The translations under genes and the position numbers were made by a program. This document shows, piece by piece, positions 17,176 through 24,910 of a DNA stretch of 38,772 nt. The notes beneath the pieces were generated by a model. The model saw only the letters and a program-made list of their open reading frames with translations, ran no database searches and was not told where the DNA came from. Position 1 is the stretch's first letter, and every line of letters begins with the position of its first letter. The DNA is from Brachionus rotundiformis (taxonomy: Eukaryota; Rotifera; Eurotatoria; Ploima; Brachionidae): assembly GCA_016802295.1 (NCBI GenBank), contig JAESIW010000210.1, positions 980,001 to 1,018,772 on the forward strand, in the 5' to 3' direction.

Positions 17176-18120
17176 TTATAAAAAGCTTTTTGCCACTTGT
17201 ATTAACTTTTCTACTGCACTAACCGATCTATCTAAATTAGCCTTGCCTTCTGCACTTAGTTTAATTTCTAATATATCGGCAACGCCAGTTTGGTTAATAA
17301 CTGCAGGTACGCCAACGTAGGTTCCGTTTACGCCGTATTTGCCTTCTACCCACACTGCAGCCGGAAGCAAACGATTTTGGTTAAATAAATAACTTTCTGC
17401 CATGCTTATAGCACTAAAAGCCGGAGCATAAAACGCCGAGCCATTACCAAGTAACGATACAATTTCGCCACCGCCATTTTGCGTGCGGTTAACAATATCA
17501 TTTATTTGTTGTTGTGTAATTTTTTTAGCATCTATAAAGTGTTGCAATGGTAAACCGCTAACCGTAACGTAATCTAACACTGGTACCATAGTATCGCCGT
17601 GGCCACCTAACACAAAAGCACTAACTTCGTTTATAGAAACATCTAACGCTTTAGATAAAAAGTACGCAAATCTAGAAGAATCTAACACCCCAGCCATACC
17701 AACTACTTTATGCTTAGGCAAGCCACAGCTTTGTTGTAATACCCAAACCATAACGTCTAGCGGGTTAGTAACGCAAATAACAAAAGCATTAGGGCTATAT
17801 TTAGCTACGTTTTTACCAACTTCTGCTATTATTTTTGTGTTTACTTCTACTAGGTCGTCTCTGGTCATACCTGGTTTTCTTGGTAAGCCTGCAGTAATTA
17901 TAACTACATCCGAATCTGCAGTGTCTTTATAATCTCCTGTACCAATTATAGTGGCATCTATATTATTAACGTAAGATGTTTGGGCAATATCTAGGGCTTT
18001 GCCTTTTGCTACGCCTGCGTTAACATCAAACAACACAACATTACCAAGTTGTTTAATGTGTGCCAACAAAGCCATGGTGCCCCCTATATTGCCTGCACCT
18101 ATTAAAGAAATTTTTTTCAT
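17176..18120 (-). CDS. mdh: Malate dehydrogenase (NAD, LDH-like type)
   Basis: A 314-residue cytosolic enzyme oxidising malate to oxaloacetate with NAD. The Rossmann motif 'GAGNIGG' is at residues 8-14 and is followed by an acidic residue at the end of strand 2 ('VLFDVN'), as in NAD-specific enzymes. Substrate-binding arginines lie in 'GLPRKPGMTRDDL', then 'VTNPLDVM', and the catalytic His is in 'GGHGDTMVP'. This is the tetrameric, lactate-dehydrogenase-like class common in Alphaproteobacteria. Last gene of the gltA-icd-acn-mdh operon, 41 bases after acn and before a strong terminator. It would supply oxaloacetate to the citrate synthase encoded at the head of the same operon. Confidence 0.96.
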   Translation of the reverse strand: MKKISLIGAGNIGGTMALLAHIKQLGNVVLFDVNAGVAKGKALDIAQTSYVNNIDATIIGTGDYKDTADSDVVIITAGLPRKPGMTRDDLVEVNTKIIAEVGKNVAKYSPNAFVICVTNPLDVMVWVLQQSCGLPKHKVVGMAGVLDSSRFAYFLSKALDVSINEVSAFVLGGHGDTMVPVLDYVTVSGLPLQHFIDAKKITQQQINDIVNRTQNGGGEIVSLLGNGSAFYAPAFSAISMAESYLFNQNRLLPAAVWVEGKYGVNGTYVGVPAVINQTGVADILEIKLSAEGKANLDRSVSAVEKLIQVAKSFL

Positions 18121-18161
18121 ACTATTACCCTTTTGTTAATTAATTAATTTATACTGTTTTT

Positions 18162-20438
18162 TTATACTGCTTTACTACTAACTTTTGCTTTTATTAAATT
18201 TAAAGCAGAACCCGCCTTAAACCATTCTATTTGTTGTGCATTGTAAGTGTGGTTAACAGTAATGGTATCGGTAGAGCCATTGGCGTGGTTTAATACCAAC
18301 TGCAACGGTACATTAGGGGCAAAGGTTGTTAAACCAATTACATCTATGGTATCGTCTTCTAAAATTTTATCGTAATCTGTAGGGTTGGCAAAAGTTAAAG
18401 CTAACATACCTTGTTTTTTTAGGTTAGTTTCATGAATTCTAGCAAAAGATTTTACTAATATTACACGTACTCCTAAAAATCTAGGCTCCATAGCTGCGTG
18501 CTCTCTAGAAGAACCTTCGCCGTAGTTTTTATCGCCCACTACAACAGAACCTACGTTGTTGGCTTTGTATTCTCTTTGCACGGCTGGTACTTCTGCATAT
18601 TGTTGAGTTAAAGCATTTTTAACTTTGTTGGTAGCACCGTTAAAAGCATTGGTTGCACCTATTAACATATTGTTAGAAATGTTATCTAAGTGGCCACGAT
18701 ATTTTAACCAAGGCCCTGCCATAGAAATATGATCGGTAGTGCATTGCCCTTGTGCTTTAATTAATAAACGCAAACCTTTTAAATCTGTACCTTCCCACGG
18801 TTTAAACGGCTCTAGTAGTTGCAATCTGCTAGAAGTTTCTTCTACTTTAACCACAACATTACTGCCGTCTTCTTGTGGTTTTTGATAACCTAAATCTTTA
18901 ACATCAAAGCCTTTGGTTGGTAGTTCTATACCTTGTGGTTCGGCTAGTTTTACTTGTTCGCCTTTGGCGTTGGTTAGGGTATCGGTTAGTGGGTTAAACT
19001 CTAAAGTACCAGCAAAAGCCAATGCGGTTACTAGTTCTGGCGAAGCAACAAAGGCGTGGGTTTTAGCGTTACCATCGTTTCTTTTAGGAAAATTACGGTT
19101 AAAAGAAGTTACTATGGTGTTTTTTTCGGTAGCATCCGAATGTCTTTTCCATTGCCCAATACAAGGGCCACAAGCGTTGGCTAGTACTGTTGCGTTTAGT
19201 TTATCAAACACATCTAGCAGGCCGTCTCTGTGTACGGTGTAGCGTACTTGTTCGCTACCTGGGGTAATGGTAAATTCTGATTTTAAAGTTAAGCCTTGCT
19301 CAAATGCTTTGGTGGCAATATGGCTAGATCTAGAAATATCTTCGTACGATGAATTAGTGCAAGAACCTATTAAAGCCACAGAAATATCTAAAGGCCAACC
19401 ATTTTTATTGGCTTCTTCTTTTAATTTAGATATTGGCGTTGCTCTATCTGGCGTAAAAGGGCCATTAATGTGTGGTTCTAGTGTAGATAAATCTATTTCT
19501 ATAACTTTATCAAAGTATTTTTCTGGGTTAGCGTATACGTCTTCGTCTGCAGTTAGGTGTTGTTTAATATTATTGGCTAGTGCAACTACTTCGGCTCTGC
19601 CTGTAGATGCTAAATAATCTGCCATTTTATCATCGTAGGCAAATAAAGATGTAGTTGCCCCAATTTCTGCACCCATATTACAAATAGTACCTTTACCTGT
19701 GGCAGATAGGCTTTTAGCTCCTTCGCCAAAATATTCTAAAATAGCATCGGTTCCGCCAGATACGGTTAAAATTCCTGCTACTTTTAAAATTACGTCTTTT
19801 GCACTGGTCCAACCAGATAGTTTGCCGGTTAGTTTTACGCCTATTAATTTAGGAAATTTTAACTCCCAAGGCATTCCAGACATTACATCGCAAGCATCTG
19901 CTCCGCCTACACCAATAGCTAAACTACCTAAACCACCTGCATTAGGAGTGTGCGAATCTGTACCTATTATTAAAGCACCCGGAAAAGCGTAGTTTTCTAG
20001 GGCTACTTGATGAATAATACCAGAGCCTGGTTGCCAAAAATCTATACCATATTTATTAGATACCGAGCTTAAAAAATCGTATACTTCTTTGTTGGTATCG
20101 TTGGCTTGCTGTAAGTCTGCCACGGCACCATTTTGTGCTAAAATTAAATGATCACAATGTACCGAAGAAGGCACGGCAACTTTTTTTAACCCAGAATGCA
20201 TAAATTGCAACAACGCCATTTGCGCTGTGGCATCTTGCATAATTACACGGTTAGGGGCAAAATCTACATAAGATTCGCCACGTTTTATAGCAGCTATATC
20301 TTGCGGATTTTTGGTAACTAAGTGGCTGTATAAAATTTTTTCTGCTAGTGTTAATGGGCGATTAACAATTTTTGCTATTTCTTGTAGTTTTTGCGGTAAT
20401 TCTGCATAAACTTGTTTTATTAATTCTAAATTAAACAT
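18162..20438 (-). CDS. acn: Aconitate hydratase, mitochondrial (ACO2) type
   Basis: A 758-residue [4Fe-4S] enzyme interconverting citrate and isocitrate. The three cluster ligands are visible: Cys360 in 'IGSCTNSS' and Cys423/Cys426 in 'ANACGPCIGQW'. Also present are 'MQDATAQM', 'GTDSHTPNAGG', 'GAEIGATTS', and in the C-terminal swivel domain 'YGEGSSREHAA' and 'SFARIHETNLKKQG'. Length and sequence match mitochondrial aconitase (about 780 aa before processing) and the Bacteroidetes enzyme, not the ~890-residue AcnA/IRP1 form normal in Alphaproteobacteria. Examples shared with ACO2 are 'LKYRGHLDNISNN' and 'QIEWFKAGSALN'. It lies 14 bases after icd. The function is secure; the origin is discussed as a finding. 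Confidence 0.97.
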   Translation of the reverse strand: MFNLELIKQVYAELPQKLQEIAKIVNRPLTLAEKILYSHLVTKNPQDIAAIKRGESYVDFAPNRVIMQDATAQMALLQFMHSGLKKVAVPSSVHCDHLILAQNGAVADLQQANDTNKEVYDFLSSVSNKYGIDFWQPGSGIIHQVALENYAFPGALIIGTDSHTPNAGGLGSLAIGVGGADACDVMSGMPWELKFPKLIGVKLTGKLSGWTSAKDVILKVAGILTVSGGTDAILEYFGEGAKSLSATGKGTICNMGAEIGATTSLFAYDDKMADYLASTGRAEVVALANNIKQHLTADEDVYANPEKYFDKVIEIDLSTLEPHINGPFTPDRATPISKLKEEANKNGWPLDISVALIGSCTNSSYEDISRSSHIATKAFEQGLTLKSEFTITPGSEQVRYTVHRDGLLDVFDKLNATVLANACGPCIGQWKRHSDATEKNTIVTSFNRNFPKRNDGNAKTHAFVASPELVTALAFAGTLEFNPLTDTLTNAKGEQVKLAEPQGIELPTKGFDVKDLGYQKPQEDGSNVVVKVEETSSRLQLLEPFKPWEGTDLKGLRLLIKAQGQCTTDHISMAGPWLKYRGHLDNISNNMLIGATNAFNGATNKVKNALTQQYAEVPAVQREYKANNVGSVVVGDKNYGEGSSREHAAMEPRFLGVRVILVKSFARIHETNLKKQGMLALTFANPTDYDKILEDDTIDVIGLTTFAPNVPLQLVLNHANGSTDTITVNHTYNAQQIEWFKAGSALNLIKAKVSSKAV

Positions 20439-20452
20439 AGTTAGTTCTCCTT

Positions 20453-21895
20453 TTATATTATGGTATAACCAGGCTTGTTGTTAAAGTCTTTTAAAAATTC
20501 TATAGTTAGTACTTTATAGGTAGCGCTAATTTGGCTAGCTAGTTGTAGTAATTGGCTTTCTGCCACTTGGTTGGGGCTTAATAACCTTAACGAATACGAA
20601 TTTACGCATTCACTAAACTTAGAAAATTCGGGGTAAACGTTGGTTCCACGGTTAGATAATACTTCTAATTTAATATTAGTAAAATCTTTTAACACGTTTT
20701 TAATATCTGCAACAATTTGTGTTGGGTTGTTGGTAGTTTCTATGGCAATATCTACACCTTTAGTTATGCCAACAAATGTATTTTTACTAATATTGCTAGA
20801 ACTATTACTGCTTAAACCTAAAGATAAAGTGTTTTGTGCAATATTTTGCATTAATGGATGATCATCTGCTACATTGTTAAGGTTTTTAATAATTGCATTG
20901 GCGTAATCGGTGGTAGAAACAGGGTTAGCACTGCTTTTTAAATCTGCAGTGTGCACATTGCTATTTAGGGTTTCAAACAAAGCTATTTCTATTTTTTTGG
21001 CTTGTTTGGTGTAGCCTAAAAAGTTTAGCATCATTAAACCACTTAGCAACAAAGCGGTAGGGTTAGCCATATTTTTGCCTGCTATATCTGGTGCAGTACC
21101 GTGCACGGCTTCAAAAATTGCAATGTTGTTGCCAATATTGGCAGAAGGCGCAAAACCTAAGCCACCAACTAAACCCGCACATAAGTCTGATACAATATCG
21201 CCTTGTAAATTAGGCAACACTATTAGTTCAAATTTATCTGGAATACTAACCAACTTCATACATAAATCATCTACAATAATATCGCTGGCGTTAATTTCTG
21301 GGTAATCTTTAGCAATTTCGTAAAAAACTTCTAAAAACATACCGTCGGTTATTTTCATAATATTGGCTTTGTGCCCACATACTACAGATTTTATACCTTG
21401 CTGTTTGGCGTATTCAAAAGCATATTTATGAATTTGGTAAGCCCCCGGAGCCGAAGCAAAACGTTTGCCTATAGCCACATCTGCTGTAATTAAATGCTCT
21501 ACACCGCCGTAGGTATCTTCTAAATTTTCACGCACTATAGTTAGATTTACTTTTTTACCCGCTTGGCTAAAAATGGTTTCTACCCCTGGTAAATTTTTAA
21601 ATACTCTGCAGTTTGCATAGGTGCCCCACATTTTACGGCTAACCACGTTTATACTGCGGTTTCCTCCGCCTTTTGGGGTTTCCATAGGGCCTTTAAACAA
21701 CACACCTAGCTCTTCTACTTTGGCTTTAGCTTCGGGGGTCATTCCTAATTTATTGCCAGCTAAAAAAACATCTTTACCCATTTCTACAAAATTATAGTTT
21801 AGGTTTACGCCAGCAGCGTTAAAAATATTAATTACGGCGTCCATTATTTCAACGCCAATGCCATCGCCTTTTGCTACTGCTATAGATTTTTGCAT
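20453..21895 (-). CDS. icd: Isocitrate dehydrogenase, long Rickettsia/Thermus-like form, probably NAD-dependent
   Basis: A 480-residue beta-decarboxylating dehydrogenase converting isocitrate to 2-oxoglutarate and CO2. Substrate-binding 'NRSINVVSRKMW' (79-90), 'VRENLEDTYGG' with Tyr129, 'GHKANIMKITDG' and the metal-binding aspartates in 'NLQGDIVSDLCAGL' are present. The coenzyme motif at 265-281 is HGTAPDIAGKNMANPTA. Asp270-Ile271 occupy the place of the Lys-Tyr pair that selects NADP in the E. coli enzyme, so NAD use is predicted. About 145 extra C-terminal residues (from ~335) match the extension of the Rickettsia and Thermus enzymes. Only 5 bases separate it from gltA. The reaction is secure; the coenzyme choice is inferred. 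Confidence 0.94.
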   Translation of the reverse strand: MQKSIAVAKGDGIGVEIMDAVINIFNAAGVNLNYNFVEMGKDVFLAGNKLGMTPEAKAKVEELGVLFKGPMETPKGGGNRSINVVSRKMWGTYANCRVFKNLPGVETIFSQAGKKVNLTIVRENLEDTYGGVEHLITADVAIGKRFASAPGAYQIHKYAFEYAKQQGIKSVVCGHKANIMKITDGMFLEVFYEIAKDYPEINASDIIVDDLCMKLVSIPDKFELIVLPNLQGDIVSDLCAGLVGGLGFAPSANIGNNIAIFEAVHGTAPDIAGKNMANPTALLLSGLMMLNFLGYTKQAKKIEIALFETLNSNVHTADLKSSANPVSTTDYANAIIKNLNNVADDHPLMQNIAQNTLSLGLSSNSSSNISKNTFVGITKGVDIAIETTNNPTQIVADIKNVLKDFTNIKLEVLSNRGTNVYPEFSKFSECVNSYSLRLLSPNQVAESQLLQLASQISATYKVLTIEFLKDFNNKPGYTII

Positions 21896-21900
21896 AAGTG

Positions 21901-23244
21901 TTATTCTCCTGTTTTTTTATTGTTGTTTATATAGTTTTTTACCCATAACGATGTTACCGATTTAGGGCGATGCAACGGATGCATAAAGGTTCTATCCCAT
22001 ATTTGTTGTGCCATAATACCTAAGGTTCTAGAAGCCCCAAATAAAACAGTGTAAAATTGCGAATCTACAAAGCCAAAATAATGTAGCAAAGCACCAGAGT
22101 GTGCATCTACATTAGGGTAAGGATTTTTAATTTTACCAATGCTACCTAAAATTTCTGGGGCAACGCTATAAACCGACCATACGGTTTCTAGTAGTTCGCT
22201 AGTTAAATTATTTTGTTTAGCAAAGTTCATTTGTGCAGTAAATCTAGGGTCGGTTTTGCGTAAAACGGCGTGTCCGTAGCCTGGTACTACTTGTTTGTTT
22301 GCTATGGTGTTATTAATATAATTGGTGGTAAATTGATGTGTAACAGTAGTATTTTGTGCTTTAGCTTGGTTTAACATATTTATTATCCAATCTAATGCAT
22401 TTTGTGTAGCCATGCCGTGTAATGGGCCAGATAAACTGTGCATTCCGCCGGCTAAGGCACCGTATGGGCTAGCTAAGGTAGACCCCACAACGTGTGCGGT
22501 ATTGGCAGAAGCATTTGCTCCTTCATGATCACTATGAATAACCATGTATACTCTAAAAAATTCTTTTAATAAAGAATTACTTGCAGTATCGGTATCGCCC
22601 ATTAATTTAGCAAAATTACCCGCCCAGTCTAGCGTTGTATCTGGCGTTGGGTTGTTGCCGTTGTTGTATAAATAATTATAAATGTAAGAAACCAATAAAG
22701 GCATTTGTGCTATAATATTTAGTGCGTCTTCTAGTGCATGTTCCCACAATGTATTTTTGGGTACGCCACTGTTGTAAGCTTTGTTAAATTGGCTTTCTTG
22801 CTCTAGGGCGGCTAAGGCAGATGTAAAAATAATCATAGGATGAGTAGTTTTAGGAAAAGCCTGTATTATATTATATATGTAATTTGGTAGTTGTAATCTT
22901 TTGTGTAACTCGGTTGCTAGCTCTTTAGTTTCCTCTTCTGTTGGTATGGTGCCGGTTAATAGCAACCAAAAAATGGTTTCTACTAAAGGCTGTGTATTGT
23001 TTAGCCAAGTTTTAGGTTGTTTTGCCTGCACGTCTTCTATAGAGTTTTCCCAAAACTTTATACCGTTGTTAGAATCTAGCAACGAAGTTTCGGTAGCTAA
23101 TGTTATAACGTCTCGTAAACCGCCGTATAGTTGCCCAATAGTAACGGTATCTATAACGGTGTTTTGATGATTTTTAAGAAATTCTTTAGTGTTTGTTATA
23201 TATTCTGTAGATATATTTTTGTATAGTTGTTTTAATTTTAACAT
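21901..23244 (-). CDS. gltA: Citrate synthase, type I (mitochondrial/eukaryotic-like)
   Basis: A 447-residue enzyme condensing oxaloacetate with acetyl-CoA. The catalytic triad can be placed against the pig enzyme: His276 in 'SGPLHGMA', His325 in 'VVPGYGHAVLRKTDPR' and Asp380 in 'NVDAHSG'. Many segments match mitochondrial citrate synthase ('YGGLRD', 'IFWLLLTGTIPTEEE', 'IHSDHEGANASANTAH', 'FYTVLFGASRTLG'), and the zinc/NADH-regulated N-terminal domain of proteobacterial type II enzymes is absent. Bacterial type I enzymes are known, for example in Geobacter, but Rickettsia and most Alphaproteobacteria carry type II. First gene of the gltA-icd-acn-mdh operon, with a near-consensus promoter about 80 bases upstream. 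Confidence 0.96.
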   Translation of the reverse strand: MLKLKQLYKNISTEYITNTKEFLKNHQNTVIDTVTIGQLYGGLRDVITLATETSLLDSNNGIKFWENSIEDVQAKQPKTWLNNTQPLVETIFWLLLTGTIPTEEETKELATELHKRLQLPNYIYNIIQAFPKTTHPMIIFTSALAALEQESQFNKAYNSGVPKNTLWEHALEDALNIIAQMPLLVSYIYNYLYNNGNNPTPDTTLDWAGNFAKLMGDTDTASNSLLKEFFRVYMVIHSDHEGANASANTAHVVGSTLASPYGALAGGMHSLSGPLHGMATQNALDWIINMLNQAKAQNTTVTHQFTTNYINNTIANKQVVPGYGHAVLRKTDPRFTAQMNFAKQNNLTSELLETVWSVYSVAPEILGSIGKIKNPYPNVDAHSGALLHYFGFVDSQFYTVLFGASRTLGIMAQQIWDRTFMHPLHRPKSVTSLWVKNYINNNKKTGE

Positions 23245-23323
23245 AAAAACCCTATGGTTGTAAGTTAATTGTTAATTATTGTTTTATTAAAGATTACACC
23301 TGTATGTAAACTTTATATATAAA

Positions 23324-23352
23324 ATTATATCATTTTATTTCACAAATATCAA
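23324..23352 (-). promoter_or_regulatory. Near-consensus promoter for gltA-icd-acn-mdh
   Basis: On the minus strand, TTGATA (23347-23352; one mismatch to TTGACA) and a perfect TATAAT (23324-23329) are separated by exactly 17 bases. Transcription would begin near 23317, giving a 5' leader of about 70 bases. Confidence 0.7.
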
Positions 23353-23361
23353 ACAACATTT

Positions 23362-23397
23362 AACACAAAGTGTGTTGCGTTGTAATTAATTAACGCA
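23362..23397. promoter_or_regulatory. Two abutting dyads upstream of the gltA promoter, possible regulator sites
   Basis: AACAC (23362-23366) and GTGTT (23372-23376) form a perfect inverted repeat with a 5-base spacer. TGCGTT (23376-23381) and AACGCA (23392-23397) form another with a 10-base spacer. They share one base and begin 10 bases upstream of the gltA -35 element, a position suited to an activator acting on the gltA side or to control of both operons. No match to a known regulator box was recognised. Confidence 0.4.
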
Positions 23398-23610
23398 AAC
23401 ATTGTTATTTTATTTTGTTGTTGATTTTTAATTTATACAAGGTTATTATTTATTAAATGTATTTTAAGCTATGTAAACATTGTTGTTAGCTTTTGTATGT
23501 TTGTGTAAATATTTTGTTTTAAGCTTGTTGCTTTTAGTGTTATATATTTGTTTGGCAATTAAGTTTAAAATATAAATAAATAACATTATATAAACAAAGT
23601 AGAATGAATT

Positions 23611-24882
23611 ATGCAAGACACTTTTTTAGAATCTGTAGAAATATTAAATACAGTAATTAATAAATCTAACCAATCAAAATCAATTTTACAATTAATCTCC
23701 ACCCCAGAGCTTCAAACTATAGTAAACTTTCCGGTTAAAATGGATAACGGCGAAGTTAAAGTATTTTTTGGCTTTAGATCTAGGTACAGCACATTATTAG
23801 GGCCTGCTAAAGGCGGAATTAGGTTTCATCCTAATGTTAACCCAACATTGGTTAATAAACTAGCTTTTGAAATGATGATTAAATGCTCTATAGCTGGTTT
23901 ACCATACGGCGGTGGTAAAGGCGGAGTAGTAGTAGACCCTGCAAGTTTATCTGAAGCAGAGTTAGAAAGAGTTTCTAGAGGTTACATAAAAGCAATTGCC
24001 CATAATATTGGTGCTAATATAGATGTTCCTGCACCAGATGTAGGTACTAATGGTAAAATTATGCAATATATGTTAAACGAATACGAAACCGTTAAAAATG
24101 TTAAAGAACCTGCAGTTATAACTGGCAAACCAGTAGATTTAGGCGGTAGTGTGTTTAGAATAGAAGCCACTGGTTACGGTGTTGCATATATTACTAATTT
24201 ATTTGCTAATAAGCATAATTTACAACCTGCCAATACTTCTGTTGCTATACATGGTTTTGGCAATTTGGGGTCTTATGCGGCACAGTATTTATACAATATG
24301 GGTTATAAAGTTGTAGCTATTAGCGATATGGATGGTGGCGTTTATAACAAAAATGGTTTAAATATTCCAGAAATTTTAAAAGTTTATCGTAACTCTAGCA
24401 AAGGTTTTGTTACATTGTATAGCCCAGAAATGGCTAGCGTTATTGCAGACTGCACTAAAGTAACCAACGCAGAACTTTTAGAGTTAGATGTTGATGTGTT
24501 AATTCCTGCGGCTATAGATAACGTTATTACCCAAGCCAATGCCAACAACATTAAGGCTAAGTATATTGTAGAAGGAGCCAATGCCCCTATAGATAATACC
24601 GCAGATGAAATTTTAAACCAAGCTGGTAAAGTAATAATACCAGACGTTTTAGCAAATTCTGGAGGAGTTACCGTTAGTTATTTTGAGTGGTATCAAAACT
24701 TACATAACGAAAAATGGGATGAAGAAAAAGTAAAAAATGCATTAAGCCAATCTTTAGATAAATCTTTTAACGCTATTTATAGCAAGCAACAAGCCAACCA
24801 AGGCTTTACCCTTAGAGAAAGTGCTTTTTTAGTAGCTTTAGATAGACTAAGTGCAGAAATTAAAAATAGATATTTTACATAA
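23611..24882 (+). CDS. gdhA: Glutamate dehydrogenase (~420-residue hexameric type)
   Basis: A 423-residue enzyme interconverting glutamate and 2-oxoglutarate plus ammonia. The substrate-site lysines are visible: Lys67 in 'GPAKGGIRFHP', Lys91, Lys103 in 'PYGGGKGG', and catalytic Asp143 in 'DVPAPDVGT'. The dinucleotide fold 'GFGNLGS' is in the second half. It is the small hexameric GDH of archaea and many Gram-positive bacteria, not the ~1600-residue NAD enzyme common in Alphaproteobacteria. The coenzyme cannot be decided by eye. It heads a ten-gene run that continues, 28 bases on, with the ThDP enzyme. Its likely job is to feed amino-acid carbon into the cycle as 2-oxoglutarate, or to drain 2-oxoglutarate to glutamate. 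Confidence 0.94.
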   Translation: MQDTFLESVEILNTVINKSNQSKSILQLISTPELQTIVNFPVKMDNGEVKVFFGFRSRYSTLLGPAKGGIRFHPNVNPTLVNKLAFEMMIKCSIAGLPYGGGKGGVVVDPASLSEAELERVSRGYIKAIAHNIGANIDVPAPDVGTNGKIMQYMLNEYETVKNVKEPAVITGKPVDLGGSVFRIEATGYGVAYITNLFANKHNLQPANTSVAIHGFGNLGSYAAQYLYNMGYKVVAISDMDGGVYNKNGLNIPEILKVYRNSSKGFVTLYSPEMASVIADCTKVTNAELLELDVDVLIPAAIDNVITQANANNIKAKYIVEGANAPIDNTADEILNQAGKVIIPDVLANSGGVTVSYFEWYQNLHNEKWDEEKVKNALSQSLDKSFNAIYSKQQANQGFTLRESAFLVALDRLSAEIKNRYFT

Positions 24883-24910
24883 TTATTAAAAAAAACAAGG
24901 ATAACTACAC

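Larger units (their letters stand above)
23245..23610. promoter_or_regulatory. Divergent control region between the gltA and gdh operons
   Basis: This 366-base gap separates the two central-metabolism operons and must hold both promoters. The minus-strand promoter is clear (own entry). Two dyads lie just upstream of it (own entry). For the plus-strand gdh promoter there are only weak candidates among the AT-rich DNA (for example TATAAA at 23571), none with a convincing -35. No ORF or RNA gene is seen. gdh itself has no obvious Shine-Dalgarno, unlike the genes that follow it. Confidence 0.6.
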
